This document shows, piece after piece, positions 8,388-16,636 of a stretch of 46,848 bases of DNA (its first letter is position 1; the number at the start of each line of letters is the position of its first letter). Source of the DNA: CANHCC01 sp040381555 (GTDB lineage: Bacteria > Bacteroidota > Bacteroidia > J057 > RFSG01); NCBI GenBank assembly GCA_040381555.1, contig JBEIHC010000005.1, positions 1 to 46,848 of the forward strand, written 5' to 3'. Below the pieces are notes generated by a model. That model made no database searches. It was not told where the DNA came from and saw only the letters and a list, made by a program, of their open reading frames with translations. The position numbers were made by a program, and so were the translations under genes.

Positions 8388-10049
8388 TCAAGGACACCCC
8401 TTAATCACGATCTGCTGAATCATAGATATATAATAAGTAGCATTGGGTGCTTTTTTAGGTTCATTCATTACATCTAAGCTTAAGGCCTTTCGGAATAGGG
8501 TCAATGCTTCACAGAACTTTTCCATTCTATATAAAGTAATTCCCAAAGTCTCGGCAACCTCTGCATTATCTTTATCTAATTCATGGGCTTTTTGCAAATC
8601 CTGCATGGCTTTTACCATATTTAATTTTTTCAGCCATACTTTTCCTCTGACAAAATAAGCCGTTTGATATGCAGCTTCGGAACCTTCTTTAAATGAAAGC
8701 GCTCTATTTAAATAAATTAATGCATCCTCATACTGATCTAATAAATAATAATATTCGCCCATGGAGACCAGAGGCATCATTTCATTCGGGCACAATTCAA
8801 TAGCTTTTTGAATATCTATTAAAGCTTTATCCAATGTGCGTATATTTAAATAGGTAAATCCCCGATTATTATAGAGAAGACAATTCGTAGAATCTCGAGA
8901 AATTCCTTTTGAAAAAATAGTTAAAGCTTCTTTGTATTTACCTAATTTATCATAACAATATCCATAGTTCAACCAACCTTCTTTGAGAGTAGGATTTAAT
9001 CGCATGGTTTGTTCGTAGGCGGTAATAGCATCACGATAATTTCGTTGAATTGTTTGTAATTCTCCAATACATAAATGAGTACGATAATCTGAGGGTCGAA
9101 TTCCGATAGCCCGAGTATAATCTGTTAGGGCTTCCCGAAATCGTTTGGTATCTATTCTAACCATTCCGCGATACAGATAATTTTCGTGAATAACGACCTG
9201 ATTACGCACAGCATAGGATAAATCCTGGGATATCTGAAATTCATAATATTGAATAGCCCGTGAATAATATCGATCTGCCTGCTCAAATTCATTAAAAACA
9301 AACATGAGATCTGCCAATGCAGAATTTTGAACAGGATCCTGAATTGTTAAACTTTTTAATTTAGGAACGAGTGCAAGTGCTTGAGCATCCATCTCTAATT
9401 GATACAAACACCAAGCCTTTCTAGCGAGACATTCTGATCTTTCTGGCTCTAATTTTAACAATAAATTTAAATCATCCAGACAGGCCTTATAATCTTCTTT
9501 TGCTAAAGAAATTCCTGAACGCTCCCATAAATTATCTGCATTGGAAGGATCATATCTTATCGCCTGCTGTAAGTCTTCATAAGCTAAATCTGTATTACCT
9601 AAAGCGAGGTTAGCCCTAGCCCTAATTCTCCAGGCAAGAGCAAGACTATCGTAAGCTTCAATAGATTGGCCGGCGAGCCGAATAGATAATTTATATTCTG
9701 CTATTAAATAAGCCTTCTGTGCAAGCATGGCATATGGCCAAGCCAAATTAAGGGTTCGTTTGGGGAAATTAATAGCGGCACGAAAATCAGTTTCCGCTTG
9801 CATAAAAAAACCCTTAGACAAATAGGCAATTCCTCGGTAATAATGTGCCCAATCATCTTCCACACTATCTATTTGCCGAGTATAATATTGTATGCGTATT
9901 TCTGGATCTTTAATCGTTGATTCCCACTTTCGATACAAGGGATTTCTACTAGTATCGGGTAAAATGCCCTGAGCAACTAAAGTAGCGCCGAAATAGGATA
10001 AAGCAACTATAAAAAAATAAAAAAATAATCTTCCCAAAAACTGCTGCAC
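8388..10049 (-). CDS. exported TPR repeat protein
   Basis: The 553-residue protein starts with a signal peptide or anchor (GRLFFYFFIVALSYFGATLV) and then has some 12 to 14 tetratricopeptide repeats to near the C-terminus, for example the unit with LYNNRGFTYLNIRTLDKALI. Such proteins usually scaffold complexes in the periplasm. No catalytic domain is visible. The start is GTG at 10049; no ATG precedes the signal peptide in frame, so I keep it. It appears monocistronic. Confidence 0.78.
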   Translation of the reverse strand: MQQFLGRLFFYFFIVALSYFGATLVAQGILPDTSRNPLYRKWESTIKDPEIRIQYYTRQIDSVEDDWAHYYRGIAYLSKGFFMQAETDFRAAINFPKRTLNLAWPYAMLAQKAYLIAEYKLSIRLAGQSIEAYDSLALAWRIRARANLALGNTDLAYEDLQQAIRYDPSNADNLWERSGISLAKEDYKACLDDLNLLLKLEPERSECLARKAWCLYQLEMDAQALALVPKLKSLTIQDPVQNSALADLMFVFNEFEQADRYYSRAIQYYEFQISQDLSYAVRNQVVIHENYLYRGMVRIDTKRFREALTDYTRAIGIRPSDYRTHLCIGELQTIQRNYRDAITAYEQTMRLNPTLKEGWLNYGYCYDKLGKYKEALTIFSKGISRDSTNCLLYNNRGFTYLNIRTLDKALIDIQKAIELCPNEMMPLVSMGEYYYLLDQYEDALIYLNRALSFKEGSEAAYQTAYFVRGKVWLKKLNMVKAMQDLQKAHELDKDNAEVAETLGITLYRMEKFCEALTLFRKALSLDVMNEPKKAPNATYYISMIQQIVIKGCP

Positions 10050-10246
10050 GAATGAATAGATAGTAATTAAATTAAGTGAGCTGCAATTTTAGAATGAATA
10101 CATTTCAAGTAATCGAAATTTTACATCTTGTTGTCTTGAAATAAAATAATTGGCTGTAACTTCCTGAAAACTGCCTAAAAACCTCCATCGAGAAAAGATT
10201 AAATCAGATACTGATGAAACAAGCAATAAACTCAATTGGCTTTTAC

Positions 10247-11041
10247 CTAAGGAACAATTTTAAATTTGACTACTTTCAGGCCAGTATTATTCATTAAATC
10301 CCTTGCTATCAAACGGAAGGTATAATTTCCAGTATCCGGAAAAAACAATGTCTGTTCGTAGTAGTAACGATTGGTAGAACCCTGAGCCATCAGATTAACT
10401 TCAGTAGGCAACAAGGGTAATTTAGCTTCAGTACGATTATTATATCCGTCTGAACGAATCACTGTCAGGCGGTCATTATCTTCGATGGTATCCAGAATAG
10501 TATAGGCATTATTGGATAGAGCACTAATACTTAATGTTTGATTCGCATCCACTCCGGTATTATCATCCGTGAATGTGGGAGGAAGCATGTCATTCGTATT
10601 ATAAATATTCAAATCAACTGTTACCGAGTCAGCCTCATTGCTTTTGGCATCGGTGCAAAATATCGTCATCCGATAAGGTCCTGCCAACGCATTTTGGGAT
10701 ACCGGAATAATTTGCATTACTTCTGCACTGCGCCCTTCGGTTTTATAGCTCTGTATAAAATACCAAGGGGTAGCATGAACTTGCGATTCATTGCGTTTCT
10801 GATCAAACTCAATTTTAACTCGATAGGTCGAAACATTTCGATTGTCAGTTAGGGTTGCTTTAAATTGAATTTGTTGCCCATTCGAATAGGTAGCATTCGA
10901 ACTAACCGGAGATACGGCATTAATGGAAGGCTTGTCTTTATCTTCCTTGAGATTCAACCCTGGATTTTCCTTTTTACAAGAAAGAATCCATAAGGAACAA
11001 AAACTCAGGATCAAAAGCGTGGACTTGAAAACTCGATTCAT
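10247..11041 (-). CDS. lipoprotein with Ig-like domains
   Basis: The 264-residue protein has a lipoprotein signal peptide with lipobox WILSC (Cys near residue 22), followed by KKENPG, so it is anchored in the outer or inner membrane. The mature part begins DKDKPSINAVSP and looks like an Ig-fold with a ligand-like 'GQQIQFKATLTDN' strand pattern, reminiscent of DUF4625-type lipoproteins, and a second beta domain ends in DLMNNTGLKVVKFKI. The function is unknown. A 197-nt spacer without recognisable features separates it from the TPR gene. Confidence 0.68.
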   Translation of the reverse strand: MNRVFKSTLLILSFCSLWILSCKKENPGLNLKEDKDKPSINAVSPVSSNATYSNGQQIQFKATLTDNRNVSTYRVKIEFDQKRNESQVHATPWYFIQSYKTEGRSAEVMQIIPVSQNALAGPYRMTIFCTDAKSNEADSVTVDLNIYNTNDMLPPTFTDDNTGVDANQTLSISALSNNAYTILDTIEDNDRLTVIRSDGYNNRTEAKLPLLPTEVNLMAQGSTNRYYYEQTLFFPDTGNYTFRLIARDLMNNTGLKVVKFKIVP

Positions 11042-11124
11042 TGGAGAAATTGCTCAAATACAGATATAAAGTTAATAAATTCCCTTGATTTAGCCAAATG
11101 TATTCAGCGAATGGGTAATTCTTG

Positions 11125-11146
11125 GGGTTCAACAGAGACTGAACCC
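11125..11146 (-). repeat. hairpin after mqnA
   Basis: GGGTTCA and TGAACCC form a 7-bp stem with an 8-nt loop, 3 nt past the mqnA stop. No U tract follows on the minus strand, so it would be a weak terminator at best. Confidence 0.4.
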
Positions 11147-11149
11147 TAA

Positions 11150-11920
11150 CTATTTACCGGCAAATGGTAGAACAGGAAGTCGAATGGATTCAGCCTCTTT
11201 CAAATACCTTTCTATGGCGGCCATTTTGGGAGTATCCAAAGTATAACTTAAGGAAATCGTAAAATATTCCAGAACTTGCTTCTGGGTCAAGCCAAAATCT
11301 GGAGCTGACGCCGAAGCAACTTGCTCCAAATGCTGCATCCCATACTGAAATGCCTTAAGCACTCTCATTTCCTGGGTAAGATCCATTTCCCGGTACACCC
11401 AAACCGCAAAAACAAAGGGCAATCCGGTATAGAGTTTCCACATCTCAGCTAGATCATAGACATAACGAAAGTTTTCTCGGGCCGCTACTGCTTTATCCCC
11501 AATGATGACATAAGCAGTATCCTCTTCTGGTTGTAGCCAGGCACCTTCCCTAGGCAATTGAATTTCAACGGGCTGACGCCAATAATTTTCCAATAAAATA
11601 GCTGAAAGCAAATTGGATGTTCGAGAATGTTGATCCTGAATGAGATGGCGAATAGATTGAATTTCCTGATTCGCACAGATAAATACAGAATCGACTTTAC
11701 CCTCTGCACCAATACACCAATTATTCAAAATAAGCGGATGATTTAATTCAGCAAGAGTCCCCACTGGCACTAGGGCTAAGTCGGCTTTCCCCTCTGCAAA
11801 TACCTGGGCACATTCTGAAGGAACCCGAGTTTCTATTTGAATCTCCTCTGGAGAAAACTCTTGATGCAATCCAAATAAAAAGGGTCGAGTATTTAAATAC
11901 GATACCGCACAAATTCTCAT
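11150..11920 (-). CDS. mqnA: chorismate dehydratase (futalosine pathway)
   Basis: The 256-residue protein begins MRICAVSYLNTRPFLFGL, the substrate-pocket start of the MqnA/MqnD periplasmic-binding-like fold, and carries LALVPVGTLAEL. MqnA dehydrates chorismate to 3-[(1-carboxyvinyl)oxy]benzoate, the first step of futalosine-type menaquinone synthesis. Its ATG overlaps the TGA of the upstream phosphatase gene by 4 nt (ATGA), so the two are translationally coupled. MqnE lies two genes upstream and makes the next intermediate. Confidence 0.9.
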   Translation of the reverse strand: MRICAVSYLNTRPFLFGLHQEFSPEEIQIETRVPSECAQVFAEGKADLALVPVGTLAELNHPLILNNWCIGAEGKVDSVFICANQEIQSIRHLIQDQHSRTSNLLSAILLENYWRQPVEIQLPREGAWLQPEEDTAYVIIGDKAVAARENFRYVYDLAEMWKLYTGLPFVFAVWVYREMDLTQEMRVLKAFQYGMQHLEQVASASAPDFGLTQKQVLEYFTISLSYTLDTPKMAAIERYLKEAESIRLPVLPFAGK

Positions 11921-12534
11921 TGAGCTTCTGTTAAGTGCCTTAAACAGTTAATTCTTTCAAAATGCCAGGAAGGTCCTGGGCTCCTTAATACATTCAAGCC
12001 TGTATTATCATGTGGGAACCAACTCATCCTTTCTAACCCATAACCTGAAAGTCCACTCAATAAAATCCTGAGCGTCCTGCCATGGGTGCAAATTAAAATA
12101 TTTCCGGAAGAATGTTTGTCCTGTATGTATTGTAGGGCTTTCCTGGACCTTTCCCATACTTCCAAAGGAGTTTCTCCTCCTGGAAATGCATGATGAAGCT
12201 CCCCAGCGGCCCAGAGGTCATTCATTTCTGTAAAAGCGGCATGACTCACTGCATCAAATGGTTTGCCTTCTAATGCTCCCCACCCCATTTCATTCAAATC
12301 CTGCAATGGGATAATTTCTCTTCCCGCATCCTCAAAAGATTTCAAGGTTTGACGGGTGCGTTTCAATCCGCTACAATAGATTCCATCGAAAGGTATGTCA
12401 CGGTATCGCAAAAAGAACTTATGTCCCTGAGCATATCCTGTTTCATTTAGGTCAGAGTCTATTCCCCCTCCCTGCACAATTTTTTGAAGATTATAATCGG
12501 TCTCTCCATGCCGAAGCAAATACAAACGAATCAT
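11917..12534 (-). CDS. histidine phosphatase family protein
   Basis: The 205-residue protein is a phosphoglycerate mutase-like histidine phosphatase. LLRHGETDYN places the catalytic RHG at residues 8-10, and ICTHGRTLR supplies the second His. The rest, with DLNETGYAQGHKF and YCSGLKRTRQT, is typical of small broad-specificity phosphatases such as CobC or GpmB relatives. It begins 4 nt after mqnE and overlaps mqnA. No known futalosine step needs it, so its role in the operon is open. Confidence 0.85.
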   Translation of the reverse strand: MIRLYLLRHGETDYNLQKIVQGGGIDSDLNETGYAQGHKFFLRYRDIPFDGIYCSGLKRTRQTLKSFEDAGREIIPLQDLNEMGWGALEGKPFDAVSHAAFTEMNDLWAAGELHHAFPGGETPLEVWERSRKALQYIQDKHSSGNILICTHGRTLRILLSGLSGYGLERMSWFPHDNTGLNVLRSPGPSWHFERINCLRHLTEAQ

Positions 12535-12538
12535 CCGA

Positions 12539-13711
12539 TTAGCTCAATACCGGGATATCAACCGATTCTGAAAAATCCTTATCGCCATAATCATTCAAGA
12601 TGCTATACAAGGTATCCCGCTCGATAGGGCGGAATCCAGCATCCCGAACGAGGTGAATCAACTCAGGCGTGCTCATGGCTGGATTTTTCTCTTCCGAACC
12701 AGCCATTGAATAAATCTTGGTCGTATCGTCAATAGTACCGTCAATGTCATCCACCCCAAATGAAAGACTAATTTGGGTGGTATCCCGGCCAATCATAGGC
12801 CAATAAGCCTTGATATGTGCGATATTATCGAGGTATATTCTGGATACAGCGTAATTTTTCAAATCCTCAATCATATTCACCTCTTTGATATGAGAAAGAT
12901 CTGAATTTTCATTTCGGAATTTCAGCGGAATATAAGTATTGAAGCCCCCAGTTCTGTCCTGCAAATTGCGCAGCTGCTCCATGTGGTGCACCCGATGCTC
13001 GTACTTTTCAATATGTCCATACAGAATGGTACAATTGGAGGGAATTCCCAATTTATGGGCAGCTTCATGAATTTGTAGCCAATTATCCGTAGAGGCTTTC
13101 GTATCGCAAATTTGCTCCCGAATATCTGGATGAAAAATCTCTGCGCCCCCACCCGGCAATGAATCTAATCCATATTCCCTCAAGGCAATTAAACCTTCTT
13201 CAATGCTCATTCTGCTTCGTGCAAACATCACTTTCAACTCCACGGCAGTGAATCCTTTTACATGAATATCCGGGCGAATGGCTTTTATTCGTTGAATCAT
13301 TTCTCCGTAATATTCTACCCCACGCTTCGGATGCACGCCCCCAACGATGTGAACCTCTGTTACGGGCTTTCCATCGTAGCGATGTACAATTTCTTCGATT
13401 TGATCTAAAGAAAACTCCCAACCTCCCTCTTCATCCGGCCTTCTGGCAAAAGCACAAAAAGAACAGGTGTAGATGCAGATATTGGTTGGCTCAATATGGA
13501 AATTGCGATTAAAATAGGTATTTAAACCATGCTTACGAATTCGGATTGAATGAGCCAACTCGCCTAAAAATCCCAAATTATTTGTTTCGAATAAGATCAA
13601 AGCATCTTCATTCGTGATGCGTTCTTGATTATATACTTTGTCAGCAATTCGAATCAGTTCAGGGCTGAGTGAATTTCTGGAAAGAGCTGAAAGTCCGATA
13701 GTTTCTATCAT
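12539..13711 (-). CDS. mqnE: aminofutalosine synthase, radical SAM
   Basis: The 390-residue enzyme has the radical-SAM cluster motif CIYTCSFC (C79, C83, C86) preceded by the family-typical FNRNFHIEPTNI. Other MqnE/MqnC-type features are EVHIVGGVHPKRG and SLPGGGAEIF. The length and FARRPDEEGGWEFS loop favour MqnE over MqnC. MqnE joins the chorismate-derived enolpyruvyl benzoate with the adenosyl group of SAM to give aminofutalosine. It is the first gene of the mqnE-phosphatase-mqnA operon. MqnB, MqnC and MqnD are not in this window. Confidence 0.9.
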   Translation of the reverse strand: MIETIGLSALSRNSLSPELIRIADKVYNQERITNEDALILFETNNLGFLGELAHSIRIRKHGLNTYFNRNFHIEPTNICIYTCSFCAFARRPDEEGGWEFSLDQIEEIVHRYDGKPVTEVHIVGGVHPKRGVEYYGEMIQRIKAIRPDIHVKGFTAVELKVMFARSRMSIEEGLIALREYGLDSLPGGGAEIFHPDIREQICDTKASTDNWLQIHEAAHKLGIPSNCTILYGHIEKYEHRVHHMEQLRNLQDRTGGFNTYIPLKFRNENSDLSHIKEVNMIEDLKNYAVSRIYLDNIAHIKAYWPMIGRDTTQISLSFGVDDIDGTIDDTTKIYSMAGSEEKNPAMSTPELIHLVRDAGFRPIERDTLYSILNDYGDKDFSESVDIPVLS

Positions 13712-13715
13712 GGTA

Positions 13716-13723
13716 CAAATTTA
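13716..13723 (-). promoter_or_regulatory. -7 element of the mqnE operon
   Basis: TAAATTTG on the minus strand lies 4 nt before the mqnE ATG, implying a near-leaderless mRNA. No TTG lies at the 20-nt position. Confidence 0.55.
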
Positions 13724-13729
13724 AACAAT

Positions 13730-13753
13730 AACTTTCACTGAAAATTGAAAGTT
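13730..13753. promoter_or_regulatory. inverted repeat upstream of mqnE
   Basis: AACTTTCA and TGAAAGTT form an 8-bp inverted repeat with an 8-nt spacer. It covers the region just upstream of the -7 element where a regulator would act, so it is a candidate operator. Confidence 0.4.
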
Positions 13754-13779
13754 CATTTTGTTGGAGAATATTTATTTTC

Positions 13780-13824
13780 GCTTGCACCAAGCGAAGCTTA
13801 CCCTAAGCGAAGCTTGCACCAAGC
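13780..13824 (+). repeat. A-B-A palindrome triplet, locus 2
   Basis: GCTTGCACCAAGC (13780-13792), GCTTACCCTAAGC (13796-13808) and GCTTGCACCAAGC (13812-13824), with GAA linkers. All three units are perfect 5-3-5 palindromes. The element begins 6 nt past the DegT aminotransferase stop codon on the minus strand. Confidence 0.9.
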
Positions 13825-13830
13825 TAAAAA

Positions 13831-14940
13831 TCAAATTGGTTGAAAATCATTCAAAACTTCAACTATAATTTTTTGATTGTCAATACTCAAGCCCGGATAA
13901 AGGGGTATACTCAGCGTTTGAGCATGAATCTTCTCACTCAATGGATAGGATCTCCCTTGAAATTCATTCCGATAAGCCGGCTGATGATGAGGCGGAACCG
14001 GATAATGAATTAAATACCCTATACCCGCCGCTTTTAGATAATTTTCTAACTGAGGACGATATTCCGTCAAAATTTGAAAGATATGCCAAACATTCTGGCC
14101 AGCTCCACCTGGATTCGGTAGGATTAAAAATGGATTCTGTATTTCTCTTAAATAGCGCTGTGCAATTTCATTTCTTTCCTGGTTCCAAGCATCCAAACTT
14201 TTCAATTTAACTCTGAGCAGTGCAGCTTGAAGTTCGTCCAAGCGAGAGTTAAACCCAGGATAAAGATTATGATACTTCTTTTCAGAGCCATAATTCCCCA
14301 ATACCCGAATCAACTGAATGAGCTCTGCATCCTGAGAACAGACGGCTCCTGCATCTCCTAAGGCTCCGAGATTTTTTCCGGGATAAAAACTAAAAGCTTC
14401 TGCATCCCCCCAACTCCCTGCTTTTTTTCCCTTGAGAATGGCTCCATGAGCCTGAGCTGCATCACCCAACACGAGTAAGCCGGCATCTTTAGCCAATTTC
14501 CCTAACTGTTCCATATCCGCCATGCGCCCATATAGGTGCACGGGTAATAACACTTTGGTTCGGTGGGTAAGGGCAGATTCAACATCAGCCGCACTCATAC
14601 TAAACGATTCCAAGTCAGGCTCAACAGGTACAGGAACCAAACCTGCTTGAGAAACCGCCAACCAGGTTGCGATATAGGTATTGGAAGGAACCAACACTTC
14701 ATCGCCAAGAGCAATTTTACCTTGGATTTTCCAGGCTTCTAGTACTAACCTTAATGCATCCAAACCATTGGCGCATCCAACCGCAGCTTCACATCCGCAA
14801 TACTCAGCCCATTCTTTTTCAAAAGCGGTTAACTCCTTTCCCTGTATAAACCAAGAGGTATCTACTACCGAATTCCAAGCATCATCGAGTTCGGAACGAA
14901 TCGGAGCATGAAGAGCATTCAAATCTAAATAGGGAATCAT
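13831..14940 (-). CDS. DegT/DnrJ/EryC1 family PLP aminotransferase
   Basis: The 369-residue protein is a sugar aminotransferase of the DegT family. The PLP lysine is K189 in SFYPGKNLGALGDAGAV, and GDAAQAHGA carries the Asp that contacts the pyridine ring. The start, PYLDLNALH, is typical. These enzymes put an amino group on a 3- or 4-keto nucleotide sugar. No nucleotide-sugar dehydratase or ketoisomerase lies in this window, so the substrate must be made elsewhere. It is the last gene of the six-gene overlapping cluster, joined to the glycosyltransferase by ATGA. Confidence 0.88.
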   Translation of the reverse strand: MIPYLDLNALHAPIRSELDDAWNSVVDTSWFIQGKELTAFEKEWAEYCGCEAAVGCANGLDALRLVLEAWKIQGKIALGDEVLVPSNTYIATWLAVSQAGLVPVPVEPDLESFSMSAADVESALTHRTKVLLPVHLYGRMADMEQLGKLAKDAGLLVLGDAAQAHGAILKGKKAGSWGDAEAFSFYPGKNLGALGDAGAVCSQDAELIQLIRVLGNYGSEKKYHNLYPGFNSRLDELQAALLRVKLKSLDAWNQERNEIAQRYLREIQNPFLILPNPGGAGQNVWHIFQILTEYRPQLENYLKAAGIGYLIHYPVPPHHQPAYRNEFQGRSYPLSEKIHAQTLSIPLYPGLSIDNQKIIVEVLNDFQPI

Positions 14941-15908
14941 GCGTCAGGCTGAGCTTTATCTGAGGTATGATTCATCTTTTTTTCAGAGACAATAAAATTT
15001 GGCCGACTGCGAGAAGCATCTAAAGTACGCCAAATGTATTCGCCCAAAATACCGATTCCAATCATTTGAAATGAAGACACCAATAACAGGATCACCATCA
15101 TACTCGTCCAACCATCTATTGGAATCAAACCAAGGGATTTCCCAATTAATACAACAATGGCATAGAGCAAAGCGATGATTCCGAGGGAAAGTCCTAGGAT
15201 AGAAATCAGGCGAACCGGAAAAAAAGAAAAAGCCACAAAAGAATCCACCAGGGATTTTATTTTTTTCCCAAGCGTGTAGGAGCTTCTTCCTATTTCCCGT
15301 TTTTTACGAACATAGGGAATGCTCACAAAATCATAACCCAACCAAATCAATAGGTAAGGCAGAAAGGAATTTTTATCTTGAATTTGTACAATATGATCGC
15401 GAACTTTTCGGTCAAATAAAACAAAATCAAAGCCTCCTTGGGGCAATTTATTCAAGGCGAACTTCCGAATGAGATAATGCGATAAACCGGAAATCCATCT
15501 TTGAAGCAAAGGTTCTTCCCGTTGACTTCTGTTTGCCACCACCAAAGGAATTCCCTTTTGCCAGTACTCAAACATTTTGGGAAATAACTCTATTGGGTCT
15601 TGCAAATCAGCAGAAATAATAATGGTACAATCTCCTTCCGCTATTTCCATTCCGGCATAGGTGGCATTGGTAGAACCAAAGTTTCGGGTAAACCGAATGG
15701 CCTTCACTTGTGCGGGATAGAGTTCTTGAAATGCTAGGATAGAATTCCAAGTTTGATCTGGAGAACCATCATCTATCAGAATGTATTCAAACCTGGCGAG
15801 ACCTTCGAGTAAGGCCTCATTTTCTATCAGCTTTTTCCCGGTAATTGGGATATTAGCTTCATTCTTAAAGCAAGGAATAATAACTGAAATCAGCGGAAGT
15901 GGATTCAT
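14937..15908 (-). CDS. family 2 glycosyltransferase, polyprenyl-linked type
   Basis: The 323-residue protein has a GT-A domain beginning LISVIIPCFKNE, with DDGSPDQTW and the metal-binding ADLQDP region near residue 100. Two hydrophobic segments (about 230-255 and 265-290) follow the conserved GRSSYTLGKK. This is the DPM1/GtrB/ArnC pattern, in which a sugar goes from a nucleotide donor to a polyprenyl phosphate at the inner membrane. It overlaps both neighbours by 4 nt. Confidence 0.87.
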   Translation of the reverse strand: MNPLPLISVIIPCFKNEANIPITGKKLIENEALLEGLARFEYILIDDGSPDQTWNSILAFQELYPAQVKAIRFTRNFGSTNATYAGMEIAEGDCTIIISADLQDPIELFPKMFEYWQKGIPLVVANRSQREEPLLQRWISGLSHYLIRKFALNKLPQGGFDFVLFDRKVRDHIVQIQDKNSFLPYLLIWLGYDFVSIPYVRKKREIGRSSYTLGKKIKSLVDSFVAFSFFPVRLISILGLSLGIIALLYAIVVLIGKSLGLIPIDGWTSMMVILLLVSSFQMIGIGILGEYIWRTLDASRSRPNFIVSEKKMNHTSDKAQPDA

Positions 15909-16636
15909 GTAGTCAAGGTAGCGAGTACGCCAATATTAGCAAGCCATTGCGGAGGTAATTCAGAGGAAATTACATTCAATGCTTGAATCAATTCGGGTGA
16001 GTATTCCTTCATCATGGAATTGGGCAATGTTTTCAGAAAAAAACCGGTTCTATCCATGACCTGAAATCCGGCCTGAGTTAAATCCTCTTCTAGAGTTTGC
16101 AAACTGTACACCCTTTGATGCCCGACCAATAAATCCCGTTTCCCCAGGGTATCCAATTGAGGTTGAAGTCCCATGATCACTGCCAATCGGCGATGAATGG
16201 ATTCCTGATTGGGCACGATGATTAAGATTCTTCCATTGGGCTGAATCCAGGATTTCATTCTTTGCAACAAGGCTACTGGATCATCCACATGCTCCAGTAC
16301 ATGAGTAGCCAGAATCAAATCGAATTTTTCTGAGGGCGCAAATTCCTCAAATAACTCGTGATACACAGAAATTTGAGGATATAAACTCTTTGCAGATTGC
16401 ACTAGGGAGGCCGCCCCCTCGAGTAAGGAAAAATTGATCTTTCGATCCTGAAGAGCCTTGCTAAACAACCCATCCCCATAGCCCATTTCAAGTACTTTGT
16501 CGGAAGAATCTATGTGCCCAAATACCCAATCAAAGGAATACTCCTGACAAGCACCTTCAATGTGTTTATCTTCCAATATATCCTGCTGATGGTATTCTTG
16601 TGCAGTTTTATCTAATTCCTCTTTGCTGAGACTCAT
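15905..16636 (-). CDS. class I SAM methyltransferase (copy 2)
   Basis: The 243-residue protein has the SAM-binding motif VLEMGYGDGLF and the post-motif LATHVLEHVDDPVALL. It is clearly related to the methyltransferase at 17994: both have the N-x-S-x-HR-x-LAV-x-MG block (here NQESIHRRLAVIMG) and similar C-terminal halves. The substrate is unknown, but in this cluster a sugar or small polyketide-like hydroxyl is plausible. It overlaps neighbours by 4 nt on both sides. Confidence 0.85.
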   Translation of the reverse strand: MSLSKEELDKTAQEYHQQDILEDKHIEGACQEYSFDWVFGHIDSSDKVLEMGYGDGLFSKALQDRKINFSLLEGAASLVQSAKSLYPQISVYHELFEEFAPSEKFDLILATHVLEHVDDPVALLQRMKSWIQPNGRILIIVPNQESIHRRLAVIMGLQPQLDTLGKRDLLVGHQRVYSLQTLEEDLTQAGFQVMDRTGFFLKTLPNSMMKEYSPELIQALNVISSELPPQWLANIGVLATLTT

